A DNA stretch of 64,000 bases from Micrococcus sp. EYE_212 (GTDB lineage: Bacteria > Actinomycetota > Actinomycetes > Actinomycetales > Micrococcaceae). The notes under the pieces were generated by a model. That model was not told the origin of the DNA. It saw only the letters and a list, made by a program, of their open reading frames with translations, and did not search any database. The position numbers and the translations under genes were made by a program. The number at the start of each line of letters is the position of its first letter. The first letter of the stretch is position 1. Positions 1 through 8,340 of the stretch are shown piece after piece. The DNA lies in contig NZ_JAHXOZ010000001.1 of NCBI RefSeq assembly GCF_023147585.1, positions 186,001 through 250,000 on the forward strand. The letters are read 5' to 3'.

Positions 1-296
1 CGGGAGATCTCATGGGTGCGCCCGCCGATCTTGCCCTTGATGGACTCGCGCTGGTTGCGCTCGGAGGTGGCGCGCGGGAGCATCGCGTACTCGGCGGTGA
101 CCCAGCCGGTGCCCTCGCCCTTGAGCCAGCGCGGCACACCCTCGGTGAAGGAGGCGGTGCAGAGCACGCGCGTGTCCCCGAACTCGATGAGGGCCGAGCC
201 CTCGGCCTGCCGGGACCAGCCCCGCGTGATCGTGATGGGACGCAGCTCGTCGACGGCGCGGCCGTCCTGGCGGGAGTTCGGTGCGGGAACGCTCAT
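1..296 (-). CDS. rph: Ribonuclease PH, N-terminal part (cut by window edge)
   Basis: Phosphorolytic 3'-to-5' exoribonuclease that trims tRNA 3' ends. Only the first 98 codons are present; the gene continues beyond base 1. The translation starts [20 protein letters not shown] and continues with the family blocks [39 protein letters not shown] and [19 protein letters not shown], which match the RNase PH beta-grasp core without gaps. The ATG is chosen because a TAGACT hexamer sits 7 nt upstream, suggesting a leaderless transcript. Upstream lie the phosphodiesterase-like gene and murI on the same strand, the order also found around rphA in mycobacteria. Identity is firm; nothing can be said about the C-terminus. 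Confidence 0.93.
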   Translation of the reverse strand, partial: MSVPAPNSRQDGRAVDELRPITITRGWSRQAEGSALIEFGDTRVLCTASFTEGVPRWLKGEGTGWVTAEYAMLPRATSERNQRESIKGKIGGRTHEIS

Positions 297-303
297 GCCC
301 CTC

Positions 304-309
304 AGTCTA
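304..309 (-). promoter_or_regulatory. Leaderless -10 box of rph (TAGACT)
   Basis: TAGACT on the minus strand, 7 nt before the rph ATG, with no spaced Shine-Dalgarno. It fits the actinobacterial TAnnnT -10 element with transcription starting at or next to the start codon. No -35 is evident. Confidence 0.55.
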
Positions 310-318
310 GGCGGGCCC

Positions 319-1134
319 TCAGACGCCGTAGCTCAGCCCGGAGACCGCGACGGCGAGCGGGCCCTCGTACGTTTCGCGTGCCTCGGCGGCGGCCCGCTGG
401 GGGTCGTTCCACACGGGCAGGTGGGTCAGCAGGAGGCGGCGGGCACCCGCCTCGGTCGCCATCCGCCCGGCCCGGCGGCCGGTCAGGTGGACCCCGTCGA
501 TCCCGTCGTCTCGGCCCTCGTGGAAGGCCGCCTCGCACAGGAACATGTCCGCGTCCCGCGCGGCCTCCACCAGCCCCTCGCACGTGTCCGTGTCGCCCGA
601 GTACGTGAGCACGCGGGTGACGACGGCGCCGGTGGCGTCCACCTCGTCGGCCTCCACGCGCAGGGCGTAGGCCTCGTCGATGGGGTGGCGTACCGGCACG
701 GGGGTGATGCGGAACGGGCCGAAGGAGACGGTGCTCCCGGCCTGCCACACGCGGAAGTCGAAGTCCTCCCGCATGCCCGGATCCGGGTCCATCCCGTAGG
801 CCTCGGCGAGCCGGTCGGCGGTGGCGGCCGGTCCGTAGACGGGCACGCGGCCCGCGGTCCAGCCCTCCGGGTTCCAGCGGATGGCCACGTGCAGGCCGCA
901 CAGGTCCATGCAGTGGTCCGGGTGCAGGTGGGAGAGCATGACCCCGTCGAGGTCCTCGAGGCCGATGTAGCGCTGGAGCACGCCGAGCGAGCCGTTGCCG
1001 AGGTCCAGCAGGATCCGCCACGTCCGCGGGGTCACGCCGTCCGCCGCCACGCCCTGGGCGGAGACCAGGTAGCACGAGGCCGGCGAGCCGGGGCCGGGGA
1101 AGGAGCCGGAGGCCCCGATGATGGTCAGCTTCAC
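319..1134 (-). CDS. Metallo-beta-lactamase-fold hydrolase, Rv1339-like cyclic nucleotide phosphodiesterase
   Basis: 271-residue cytosolic MBL-fold protein. The metal motif HLHPDH is at residues 69-74; later ligands are seen in VPVRHP, YSGDTD and LLLTHLP, so both zinc sites look intact. The start is a GTG whose GTGA overlaps the murI stop (4 bp), so it is translationally coupled; the longer in-frame upstream reading is a murI shadow. The position between murI and rph matches mycobacterial Rv1339, reported as an atypical class II-like cAMP phosphodiesterase. Family and metal site are seen; the cAMP activity is inferred from that ortholog. RNase Z-like activity is the main alternative. Confidence 0.85.
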   Translation of the reverse strand: MKLTIIGASGSFPGPGSPASCYLVSAQGVAADGVTPRTWRILLDLGNGSLGVLQRYIGLEDLDGVMLSHLHPDHCMDLCGLHVAIRWNPEGWTAGRVPVYGPAATADRLAEAYGMDPDPGMREDFDFRVWQAGSTVSFGPFRITPVPVRHPIDEAYALRVEADEVDATGAVVTRVLTYSGDTDTCEGLVEAARDADMFLCEAAFHEGRDDGIDGVHLTGRRAGRMATEAGARRLLLTHLPVWNDPQRAAAEARETYEGPLAVAVSGLSYGV

Positions 1135-2057
1135 GGCGTGCCCCTTCGTTCGGAGTCCAGACGGGCGATCAGGTCGGGCGTCAGCTGCGCGAGAGCGGCC
1201 GTGGGGTAGCGCTCCCGCACCGTGTCCATGCGGGCCACGGACTCCACCTCGGGGCCGAGGAAGCGGCGGGCGAGCGCCTGGAAGTGCCGGGGGTCGCCCG
1301 TGGACATGAACCGGTGGGAGGCGGACTGGCCGGAGCCGGCCGCCGAGTGCGGGTGCTCGATGCCGTGGCGCACGAGCGCCCGGTACAGGTCCTTCGCGGT
1401 CTCCTCGGCGGAGGAGACGAGGGTGACGTCCTCCCCCATCACGAGGGACAGGGCCCCCGTCAGCAGGGGGTAGTGGGTGCAGCCGAGCACGAGCGTGTCC
1501 ACCTCCGCCGCCTTGAGCGGGGCGACGTACTCCTCCGCGGTGGCCAGCAGCTCGGGGCCCGTGGTGATCCCGGCCTCCACGAACTCCACGAACCGCGGGC
1601 ACGCCGCGCTCGTGACGCTCAGGTGCGGCGCCGCGGAGAAGGAGTCCTCGTAGGCGCGGGAGCCCACGGTGGCCTGCGTGCCGATCACGCCGATCCGCCC
1701 GTTGCGGGTGGCGGCCACCGCGCGGCGCACGGCCGGCTGGATGACCTCCACCACCGGGATGCCGAGCCGGCCCGTGTAGCGCTCCCGCGCGTCGCGCAGC
1801 ACCGCGGCCGAGGCGGAGTTGCACGCGATGACGAGGGCCTTCACGCCCGCGTCCACCAGCTCGTCCATGATGCCGAGCGCGAGCGCGCGCACCTGCGCGA
1901 TGGGCCGGGGGCCGTACGGGGAGTGGGCCGTGTCCCCCACGTAGAGGATGGACTCGTGGGGCAGCTGGTCCATGATCGCGCGCGCCACGGTCAGACCGCC
2001 CACGCCGGAGTCGAACACGCCGATCGGGGACGCGGCGTCCGCGTGGGGCCGGCTCAT
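1131..2057 (-). CDS. murI: Glutamate racemase
   Basis: Makes D-glutamate for peptidoglycan from L-glutamate without a cofactor. The 308-residue product has the [13 protein letters not shown] start block (Asp16, Ser17), the first catalytic cysteine in ACNSASA (Cys79) and the second in [11 protein letters not shown], so both halves of the two-base mechanism are present. The ATG at 2057 is chosen because it overlaps the preceding DUF2017 stop as ATGA and gives the normal family length; a longer in-frame extension to 2129 runs inside the neighbour. The downstream phosphodiesterase overlaps the murI stop by 4 bp. It is the middle member of a tightly packed minus-strand operon. Confidence 0.96.
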   Translation of the reverse strand: MSRPHADAASPIGVFDSGVGGLTVARAIMDQLPHESILYVGDTAHSPYGPRPIAQVRALALGIMDELVDAGVKALVIACNSASAAVLRDARERYTGRLGIPVVEVIQPAVRRAVAATRNGRIGVIGTQATVGSRAYEDSFSAAPHLSVTSAACPRFVEFVEAGITTGPELLATAEEYVAPLKAAEVDTLVLGCTHYPLLTGALSLVMGEDVTLVSSAEETAKDLYRALVRHGIEHPHSAAGSGQSASHRFMSTGDPRHFQALARRFLGPEVESVARMDTVRERYPTAALAQLTPDLIARLDSERRGTP

Positions 2058-2809
2058 GCGTCCTCCCCGTCCGTGCCCTCGGCGGGCAGCTCGGTCAGCA
2101 TCTCGTCCATGAGGGTCTCCAGGAGCCACGAGGTGAAGTTGTAGAGCAGCGCCATCGTGGACTCGACGTCCTCGGCGCGGCGCCAGTCGTCCACGGCGTG
2201 CACGCGCCGGGCGTCCTCCTCGGTGGCCACGCCCAGGCGCGTGGCGAGCACGAGGCGGACGTCGTTCAGGGCCCGCGCGAACGCGGGCGCGTCGGCGTGG
2301 GGCAGGGTGACCTGCGTGGACTGGAGGGCCGCGAGCGCCCGGCGCGCGTCGTCGAGCTTGGCGGCGGTGAGCGCGTCCTCGGTGAGCGCGCGGTGCTCCG
2401 CCTGCTCGTCCGGGTCCGCGTCGGCCAGGGCCTCGGGCAGCAGGCGGGCGACGGCGGCGTCGGTCGGCGCGGCGCGGCGCGGCCGCGGGTCGGCGGAGAG
2501 GTGGAGCCCCGCGACGAGGTCCCAGAACGCGGTGTCCTCCTCGGAGAGGCCGGCCGCGGGGCCCGCCTCCTTCCCCGTGGAGTCCGCGGCGGCCGCCTGC
2601 TCCGCCGCGGGGGCGTCGGAGGCTGCCGCGGCGCCGGCGGCGGGGTGCTCGGCCGAGACGACGTCGGCGTCGTCGTGGGCGCGGACCTCGTCCTGGCGGT
2701 TCTCCAGGAGGGTGACGACGTCCTTGACGAGGCCGCGCAGCAGGCGGACCTCCGGCTTCTCCAGCTGCGCGACGTAGCCGCGCCGCGTCCAGCGGAACCT
2801 CTGTGCCAT
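2054..2809 (-). CDS. DUF2017 family protein
   Basis: 251-residue protein of unknown function. It starts [20 protein letters not shown] and carries [16 protein letters not shown], typical of the DUF2017 family that follows clpS in most actinobacteria. An Ala/Asp/Glu-rich low-complexity stretch (roughly residues 40-85) separates the N-terminal block from a helical C-terminal part ending in [15 protein letters not shown]. The start has a good ribosome-binding site (GAGGAGGG) 2-8 nt upstream. ClpS ends 8 bp before it and the murI ATG overlaps its stop. Constant linkage to the N-end-rule adaptor ClpS suggests a proteolysis-related role, but that is inference only. Confidence 0.85.
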   Translation of the reverse strand: MAQRFRWTRRGYVAQLEKPEVRLLRGLVKDVVTLLENRQDEVRAHDDADVVSAEHPAAGAAAASDAPAAEQAAAADSTGKEAGPAAGLSEEDTAFWDLVAGLHLSADPRPRRAAPTDAAVARLLPEALADADPDEQAEHRALTEDALTAAKLDDARRALAALQSTQVTLPHADAPAFARALNDVRLVLATRLGVATEEDARRVHAVDDWRRAEDVESTMALLYNFTSWLLETLMDEMLTELPAEGTDGEDA

Positions 2810-2817
2810 GGCCCTCC

Positions 2818-3129
2818 TCAGTCCTCTGCCTGCTCGAGCGTCGCCCACAGGCCGAACCCGTGCATCGCGTTCACGTGGACCTCCGCGCTCTCCCGCGAGC
2901 CGGTGGACACCACGGAGCGCCCGCGCTCGTGGACCTCGAGCATGAGGGCCTCGGCCTTGGCGGCCGAGTAGCCGAAGTGGGAGCGGAACACGTAGGCCAC
3001 GTAGCTCATCAGGTTCACGGGGTCGTTCCACACCACCGTGTTCCACGGGCGGTCCGCGCCGAGGTCCTCCCGGGGACGCTCGAGCAGGGCCGTGTCCGTG
3101 CCGGAGGCGGGGGCATCGGGGGCGGGCAT
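2818..3129 (-). CDS. clpS: ATP-dependent Clp protease adaptor ClpS
   Basis: 103-residue adaptor that delivers N-degron substrates to ClpC/ClpA-ClpP. The core [20 protein letters not shown], then [16 protein letters not shown] and the C-terminal [13 protein letters not shown], match the ClpS fold; the Asn-Asp pair of VVWNDP and the Met in NLMSYV contribute to the N-end pocket in the family. The ATG (MPAPDAP) has TAGACT 7 nt upstream and no spaced ribosome-binding site, so it is probably leaderless and is the first gene of clpS-DUF2017-murI-phosphodiesterase. It is transcribed divergently from pncB, 64 bp away. Confidence 0.95.
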   Translation of the reverse strand: MPAPDAPASGTDTALLERPREDLGADRPWNTVVWNDPVNLMSYVAYVFRSHFGYSAAKAEALMLEVHERGRSVVSTGSRESAEVHVNAMHGFGLWATLEQAED

Positions 3130-3136
3130 GCCGTCC

Positions 3137-3142
3137 AGTCTA
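3137..3142 (-). promoter_or_regulatory. Leaderless -10 box of clpS (TAGACT)
   Basis: TAGACT on the minus strand, 7 nt before the clpS ATG. It is the same hexamer and spacing as at rph and argS. It drives the four-gene clpS operon leftwards. Confidence 0.55.
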
Positions 3143-3181
3143 CGGACCCGTGCCCCTGGCGGGGCCGCCCGCCCCGTTCGG

Positions 3182-3187
3182 TAGGGT
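3182..3187 (+). promoter_or_regulatory. Leaderless -10 box of pncB (TAGGGT)
   Basis: TAGGGT followed by 6 nt and the pncB GTG. There is no Shine-Dalgarno between them. It lies back-to-back with the clpS promoter 40 bp away. Confidence 0.5.
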
Positions 3188-3193
3188 GGCCAC

Positions 3194-4564
3194 GTGAGCG
3201 AGACCACCGCGAAGAGCCCCCGCCCCGCCGCCTCCGTGGAGGCCTGCGTGGACGACTGGCGCATCCCCACCGCCCTCATGACGGACCAGTACGAGCTGAC
3301 CATGCTCCAGGCGTCGCTGAAGGCGGGCACCGCGCACCGGCGCAGCCGCTTCGAGCTGTTCACCCGCCGCCTGGGCGACGGCCGCCGCTACGGCGTGGTG
3401 GCCGGCACGGGCCGCGCGCTGGAGGGACTGAGCCGCTTCCGCTTCGCCACCGCTGAGCTGGACCACCTCGCGGACAACTCCGTGGTGGACGACGCCACGC
3501 TGTCCTGGCTCGCGGACTTCCGCTTCTCCGGGGACATCACGGGCTACGCCGAGGGCGAGGCCTACTTCCCGCACTCCCCGCTGCTGCAGGTGGAGTCCAC
3601 CTTCGCCGAGGCGTGCATCCTCGAGACCTATCTCCTCTCCATCCTCAACTACGACTCCGCGGTCGCCTCCGCCGCCTCCCGCATGACCGCGGCCGCCGGC
3701 GGCCGCCCGTGCATCGAGATGGGCTCGCGGCGCACGCACGAGGAGTCCGCCGTCGCCGCCGCCCGCGCCGCGGTCATCGCCGGCTTCGCGGCCACCTCCA
3801 ACCTCGAGGCCGGCCGCCGCTACGGGATCCGCACCGTGGGCACGGCGGCGCACTCCTTCACGCTCCTGCACGACTCGGAGCGTGCCGCCTTCGAGGCGCA
3901 GGTGGACGCCCTCGGCGCCGCCACCACCCTCCTCGTGGACACCTATGACATCGACGCCGGCGTGCGCACCGCCGTCGAGGTGGCCGGGCCGGACCTGAAG
4001 AACGTCCGCCTCGACTCCGGCGACCTCGTGCAGCAGGCCCACCACGTGCGCGAGCTCCTCGACGAGCTGGGCAACACGGAGACCGGGATCCTGGTCACCT
4101 CCGACCTGGACGAGTACGCGATCGCGGCGCTGCGCTCCGCGCCCGTGGACTCCTACGGCGTCGGCACGCGGCTGGTCACCGGCTCGGGCGTGCCCACCGC
4201 CTCCATGGTCTACAAGCTCGTCTCCCGCCATGACGACGACGGCGCGTGGGTCGACGTCGCGAAGGCCTCCTCGGGCAAGGCGTCCCTGGGCGGCCGCAAG
4301 GAGGCCGCCCGCCGCCGCGACGCGCGCGGCCGCGCTGTCGCCGAGCTCGTGGGCGTCAACCGCGGCCCCGACGCGGACGCCGACGACCGTCCGCTCATCC
4401 AGGAGTTCGTCCGTGACGGCGAGCTGCTGCCCGGCTGGACCGGCCCCGAGGCCGTGACCCGCGCCGCCGAGCGCCACGCCGCCTCCCTGCGCGAGCTGCC
4501 GCCGAACGTCGCTCGGCTGCAGTCCGGCGAGCCCGCGATCCCCACCCTCATCCAGGAGCACTGA
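3194..4564 (+). CDS. pncB: Nicotinate phosphoribosyltransferase
   Basis: Preiss-Handler salvage enzyme that couples nicotinate to PRPP, giving nicotinate mononucleotide. The 456-residue product shows the N-terminal block ALMTDQYELTMLQA, then GSRRTHEESAV, the histidine loop GTAAHSF (the His phosphorylated during catalysis in this family), the PRPP-side VRLDSGDL and GVGTRLVTGSGVP. Length is normal for the bacterial type. The GTG start is set by the TAGGGT box 6 nt upstream. pncA begins 1 bp after the stop, so the two steps nicotinamide to nicotinate to NaMN are co-transcribed. The C-terminal part is the most variable. Confidence 0.96.
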   Translation: MSETTAKSPRPAASVEACVDDWRIPTALMTDQYELTMLQASLKAGTAHRRSRFELFTRRLGDGRRYGVVAGTGRALEGLSRFRFATAELDHLADNSVVDDATLSWLADFRFSGDITGYAEGEAYFPHSPLLQVESTFAEACILETYLLSILNYDSAVASAASRMTAAAGGRPCIEMGSRRTHEESAVAAARAAVIAGFAATSNLEAGRRYGIRTVGTAAHSFTLLHDSERAAFEAQVDALGAATTLLVDTYDIDAGVRTAVEVAGPDLKNVRLDSGDLVQQAHHVRELLDELGNTETGILVTSDLDEYAIAALRSAPVDSYGVGTRLVTGSGVPTASMVYKLVSRHDDDGAWVDVAKASSGKASLGGRKEAARRRDARGRAVAELVGVNRGPDADADDRPLIQEFVRDGELLPGWTGPEAVTRAAERHAASLRELPPNVARLQSGEPAIPTLIQEH

Positions 4565-4565
4565 C

Positions 4566-5246
4566 ATGCCCGACCTCACCCGCGCCCTGATCATCGTCGA
4601 CGTCCAGAACGACTTCTGCGAGGGCGGATCGCTCGCCGTCACGGGCGGCGCCGCCGTCGCCGCGGCGATCAGCGAGCACCTGGACGAGCACGTGGACCGC
4701 TACACCGCCGTCGTCGCCACGCGCGACTGGCACGTGGATCCTGGCACGCACTTCGCGTCCGAGGGCGAGGAGCCCGACTTCCGCGCCACGTGGCCCGTGC
4801 ACTGCGTGGCCGGCACCCGCGGCGCCGAGCTGCACCCGGACCTGGACGCCGAGTATGTGGAGGCGGAGTTCCTCAAAGGCGCCCGCACCGCCGCGTACTC
4901 CGGCTTCGAGGGCTTCCTCGGGGAGCCCGACGCCGTCCGGTCCGGTGACGAGGCCGGCGCCCCGGCCGGCCCCCACGGCGCGACCCAGGGGGCGGCCCGC
5001 GCCGTCGCCGAGGGCGCTCCGGGCCTGGACGAGTGGCTGCGCGATCAGGAGGTGGAGGCGCTGACCGTCGTCGGCCTCGCCACCGACCACTGCGTGCGGG
5101 CCACCGTCCTGGACGCTGTGGACGCCGGCTACGAGGTGACGGTGCTGACCGACCTGTGCGCGGCCGTGGACGAGGCCGCAGGCCAGGCGGCCCTCCACGA
5201 GATGGAGGCCGCCGGGGCCGTGCTGGAGCTCGCCGAGGAGCTCTGA
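4566..5246 (+). CDS. pncA: Nicotinamidase
   Basis: Hydrolyses nicotinamide to nicotinate, feeding pncB directly upstream. The Asp-Lys-Cys triad is visible as Asp12 (IIVDVQNDF), Lys104 (EFLKGA) and Cys176 (LATDHCVRAT). Metal ligands correspond to Asp54/His56 (RDWHVD) and His79 (WPVHC). At 226 residues it is about 40 longer than the M. tuberculosis enzyme, mostly from an Ala/Gly-rich segment at about residues 121-152 between the lysine and cysteine blocks. The start is unambiguous, 1 bp after the pncB stop, implying coupling. A pyrazinamidase side activity would be expected from the family. Confidence 0.95.
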   Translation: MPDLTRALIIVDVQNDFCEGGSLAVTGGAAVAAAISEHLDEHVDRYTAVVATRDWHVDPGTHFASEGEEPDFRATWPVHCVAGTRGAELHPDLDAEYVEAEFLKGARTAAYSGFEGFLGEPDAVRSGDEAGAPAGPHGATQGAARAVAEGAPGLDEWLRDQEVEALTVVGLATDHCVRATVLDAVDAGYEVTVLTDLCAAVDEAAGQAALHEMEAAGAVLELAEEL

Positions 5247-5251
5247 GCCGG

Positions 5252-5986
5252 ATGGCCCGGGACGACGCGCCGGACACGCGCGCCTGGGACCGCCCCGTGC
5301 GCCGGGTGACGGAGCACCCGCTCTCCCCCGCCGACCGGACCGTGTGGCCTGCCGACATCCCGGCGGTGCGCCACCTGCTGGACCACGGCCTCGACCTCGG
5401 CGACGCCACCGTGATCGTCGGGGCGAACGGGGCGGGGAAGTCCACGGTCGTCGAGGCGATCGCGGAGGCGTTCGGCCTCAACGCGGAGGGCGGCACCCGC
5501 CACGTGTTCCACGAGACGCGGCGGACCTCCTCCGACCTCGCCGAGCACCTGCAGCTCGCGCGCGGGGCGGGAGCACCCAGGGGCGGCGTGTTCCTGCGGG
5601 CCGAGAACATGTACGGGCTGTTCACGTACCTGGAGTCCACGATTCCGGGATCGACCCTGCACCTGCGCAGCCACGGCGAGGCGTTCCTGCAGTTCTGCGA
5701 GGAGCGTGCCGGCGTGCGCGGCCTCTGGATCCTCGACGAGCCCGAGTCCGCGCTGTCCTTCGAGAGCTGCCTCGCGCTCCTGGTCCACCTGCGGATCATG
5801 GTCGAGGCGGGATCCCAGGTCGTCCTGTCCACGCACTCCCCCGTGCTCGCGGCGCTGCCAGGAGCCCGGATCCTGCTGCTCGACGAGGACGGCATCACGC
5901 CGACGGCCTACGACGACCTCCCGTTCGTCCGGCACCACCGCGCGTTCCTCGCGTCTCCCGAGCGGTACCTGCGCCCCCTGTGCTGA
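5252..5986 (+). CDS. AAA family ATPase (COG3910-like)
   Basis: 244-residue stand-alone P-loop protein of the ABC/SMC-like AAA group. The Walker A is GANGAGKST, the Walker B is GLWILDEPESALSF, and an HSPV-type switch follows in LSTHSPVLAALPGA. An ABC-signature-like HGEAFLQF lies between them. No membrane segment or nuclease domain is seen. The ATG lies 5 bp after the pncA stop, so it is probably the last gene of the pncB-pncA unit; the longer in-frame extension into pncA is a shadow. The function is not known; COG3910 members are only predicted ATPases. Involvement in NAD metabolism is suggested by position alone. Confidence 0.8.
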   Translation: MARDDAPDTRAWDRPVRRVTEHPLSPADRTVWPADIPAVRHLLDHGLDLGDATVIVGANGAGKSTVVEAIAEAFGLNAEGGTRHVFHETRRTSSDLAEHLQLARGAGAPRGGVFLRAENMYGLFTYLESTIPGSTLHLRSHGEAFLQFCEERAGVRGLWILDEPESALSFESCLALLVHLRIMVEAGSQVVLSTHSPVLAALPGARILLLDEDGITPTAYDDLPFVRHHRAFLASPERYLRPLC

Positions 5987-6107
5987 CATCCGAGCTGAGC
6001 GCCCGCGGTCGAGCCGAGCCGCATCCAGCCGACCGAGACGTCCAGACGGCCCTGGGTGAGGACGGCTCGGTCCGGCGGTCCGCCCTGTCCGGGCCGCCTC
6101 CGGCGGC

Positions 6108-7958
6108 TCACCTCCGCCCGACGAACCACCCGCGGATCGTGGACATCCGCTTCTCCAGCTGGTCCTGGGACGCCTGGGCCACTGCCGGGCCGCCGCTGAC
6201 CTCGCGGAGCCGGTTGTGGATCACGCCGTGCGGGGTGCCCGAGCGCGCGGACCACGCCGACACCAGCTTGGACAGCTCGGCGCGCAGCTCCTTCATGCGC
6301 CGGTGGTCCACCACCTCAGCCGGCTCCTTCGGCTCGGCGGCCTTCGGGCGGCGCTGGACCTGCTCCGCCTGGCGCTGGCGCAGCAGGGCGGAGACCTGGT
6401 CGGCGTCGAGCAGGCCGGGGATGCCGAGGAAGTCCTGCTCCTCGGCCGAGCCCACGGCGCCGCCGAGGCCGAACTCGCCGCCGTCGAAGAGCACCTTGTC
6501 GAAGCTCGCCCGGGACTCGAGCGCCTCGAACTTGGCGCCCGTCAGGGAGTCCGACCCCTTCTCCTCCCGGTTGGCCTGCGCGATGAGGTCCTCCTCGGGG
6601 GCGTCCTCGAGGTCCTCCACCTCGACGGCGCCCTCGCGTCGGTCCAGGGCGTGGTCCCGCTCGAGCTCCATCTCGTTGGCCAGGAGCATCAGCTGCGGCA
6701 CGGAGGGCAGGAAGACGGATGCGGTCTCCCCACGGCGCCGCGATCGCACGAAGCGGCCCACGGCCTGCGCGAAGAACAGCGGCGTGGACGTGGACGTCGC
6801 GTAGACGCCCACGCAGAGTCGGGGCACGTCCACGCCCTCGGACACCATGCGCACGGCCACCATCCAGCGCTCGTCCGAGGCGGCGAACTCGTCGATGCGG
6901 TCCGAGGCGCCCTTGTCGTCCGAGAGGATGACGGCCGGCTTCTGGCCGGTCAGCGCCTCGAGCTGGGCGGCGTAGGCGCGGGCGTCCTCGTGGTCCGAGG
7001 CGATCACCAGGCCGCCGGCGTCGGGCACGTTGCGCCGCACCTCGGTGAGGCGCTGGTCCGCGGCCTTGAGCACGGAGGGGATCCACTCGCCCTGCGGGTC
7101 CAGCGCGGTCCGCCAGGCCGATGCGGTGATGTCCTTCGTGGCCGCCTCGCCGAGCTGGGCCTCCATGACCTCGCCCGTCGAGGTCTTCCACCGCATCTGC
7201 CCCGAGTAGGCCATGAAGATGACCGGCCGCACCACGTTGTCCCGCAGCGCGGGCCCGTAGCCGTACGTGTAGTCCGCCTTCGAGCGGGAGAGCCCGTCGG
7301 GCCCGTCCACGTACTGCACGAACGGGATGGTGGAGGTGTCCGAGCGGAAGGGGGTGCCGGTCAGCGCGAGGCGGCGCGCGGCCGGCTCGAACGCCTCCCT
7401 GATGCCCTCGCCCCAGCTCAGGGCGTCGCCGCCGTGGTGGATCTCGTCGAGGATCACCAGCGTCTTGGCGGCCTCGGTGCGGTTGCGGTGCAGCACCGGC
7501 TTGTTGGCCACCTGCGCGTAGGTCAGCGCCACGCCGCGGTACTCCGCGCCGTGCCGTCCGTCCGCGTTCTTGAAGTTCGGGTCGATCGCCAGGCCCACGC
7601 GCGCCGCGTTGTCCGCCCACTGCCGCTTGAGGTGGTCCGTGGGCGCGACCACGGTCAGCCGCTGCACCACACCGGCGTCCATGAGGATCTTGGCCACGCG
7701 GAGCGCGAAGGTCGTCTTGCCCGCACCGGGGGTGGCGACGGCGAGGAAGTCCTGCGGGGAGGCCGAGAGGTACTTCTCGAGGGCCTCCTGCTGCCACTGG
7801 CGCAGCTTGGGGGCGGTGCCCCAGGCTGCACGCTCGGGCAGAGCCGGGGGCAGGTCCTCGCCCACGTGGAAGAGATCGGGCTGGACGCCGGCGGACGGGA
7901 CGGCGCCGGACGCGTCGGAGCCGGCGGGGTCAGGCCCGCCGAAGAGGGTGCCGCTCAT
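6108..7958 (-). CDS. DEAD/DEAH box helicase (SF2)
   Basis: 616-residue SF2 helicase. Motif I is ATPGAGKTTFA (GAGKT at residues 78-82), motif Ia VVAPTDHL, motif II DEIHH (171-175), motif III LTGTPFRS and motif VI FAQAVGRFVRSRR. The Q-like lead-in is RQWQQEALEKYL. The C-terminal about 200 residues are charged and helical with no recognised domain. It resembles type III restriction/UvrB-like res-subunit helicases, but no methylase or nuclease partner is nearby, and the same helicase-DUF3039 pair is a housekeeping arrangement in many actinobacteria. The start follows the DUF3039 stop by 12 bp, so the two are co-transcribed. Its substrate is unknown. Confidence 0.87.
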   Translation of the reverse strand: MSGTLFGGPDPAGSDASGAVPSAGVQPDLFHVGEDLPPALPERAAWGTAPKLRQWQQEALEKYLSASPQDFLAVATPGAGKTTFALRVAKILMDAGVVQRLTVVAPTDHLKRQWADNAARVGLAIDPNFKNADGRHGAEYRGVALTYAQVANKPVLHRNRTEAAKTLVILDEIHHGGDALSWGEGIREAFEPAARRLALTGTPFRSDTSTIPFVQYVDGPDGLSRSKADYTYGYGPALRDNVVRPVIFMAYSGQMRWKTSTGEVMEAQLGEAATKDITASAWRTALDPQGEWIPSVLKAADQRLTEVRRNVPDAGGLVIASDHEDARAYAAQLEALTGQKPAVILSDDKGASDRIDEFAASDERWMVAVRMVSEGVDVPRLCVGVYATSTSTPLFFAQAVGRFVRSRRRGETASVFLPSVPQLMLLANEMELERDHALDRREGAVEVEDLEDAPEEDLIAQANREEKGSDSLTGAKFEALESRASFDKVLFDGGEFGLGGAVGSAEEQDFLGIPGLLDADQVSALLRQRQAEQVQRRPKAAEPKEPAEVVDHRRMKELRAELSKLVSAWSARSGTPHGVIHNRLREVSGGPAVAQASQDQLEKRMSTIRGWFVGRR

Positions 7959-7970
7959 CGACGAGCGGCC

Positions 7971-8318
7971 TCAGCCACGCCCGCGACCGCCGAAGAACCC
8001 GCGCTTGCCGCCGCCCGAGCCGGAGTCGCCGTCGCCGTCCTGGGGATCGCGCAGTCCCTCGTAGATCTCCTTGCACGTGGGGCACACGGGGAACTTCTCC
8101 GGGTCGCGGCCCGGCACCCACACCTTGCCGCACAGCGCGATCACGGGCGCGCCGGACAGGGCGGACTCCATGATCCTCTCCTTGCGCACGTAGTGCGCGA
8201 ATCGCTCGTGGTCGCCCGGCTCGATGTCCTGGAGCTGCTCCTCGCGCTCCAGGACGGAGGTGCCGCCGCCGGCGGGCGCGAAGGGGTCGTTCAGGTCGGG
8301 TTCGCCGGTCACACTCAT
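7971..8318 (-). CDS. DUF3039 domain zinc-ribbon protein
   Basis: 115-residue actinobacterial protein of unknown function. The core YVRKERIMESALSGAPVIAL is followed by a ribbon with CGKVWVPG and CPTCKEIYEGL, a likely one-zinc site, and the tail is Gly-rich. A leaderless -10 (TAGGAT) overlaps an upstream in-frame ATG at 8327, so the ATG at 8318 (MSVTGEPD), 7 nt beyond the box, is the better start. It is the first gene of a two-gene unit with the helicase downstream. It could be an accessory nucleic-acid-binding factor of that helicase, but this is inference from linkage. Confidence 0.82.
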   Translation of the reverse strand: MSVTGEPDLNDPFAPAGGGTSVLEREEQLQDIEPGDHERFAHYVRKERIMESALSGAPVIALCGKVWVPGRDPEKFPVCPTCKEIYEGLRDPQDGDGDSGSGGGKRGFFGGRGRG

Positions 8319-8325
8319 GCGGCCC

Positions 8326-8331
8326 ATCCTA
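8326..8331 (-). promoter_or_regulatory. Leaderless -10 box of the DUF3039-helicase unit (TAGGAT)
   Basis: TAGGAT on the minus strand, 7 nt before the ATG at 8318. The box itself contains the alternative ATG at 8327, which argues against that start. Confidence 0.5.
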
Positions 8332-8340
8332 GCCAGTCGG

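Noticed and set aside
6108-8318. Helicase plus small zinc protein as a defence or restriction system
   Set aside because: There is no methylase, nuclease or toxin nearby, base composition is like the surroundings, and the pair is widespread as housekeeping genes in actinobacteria.
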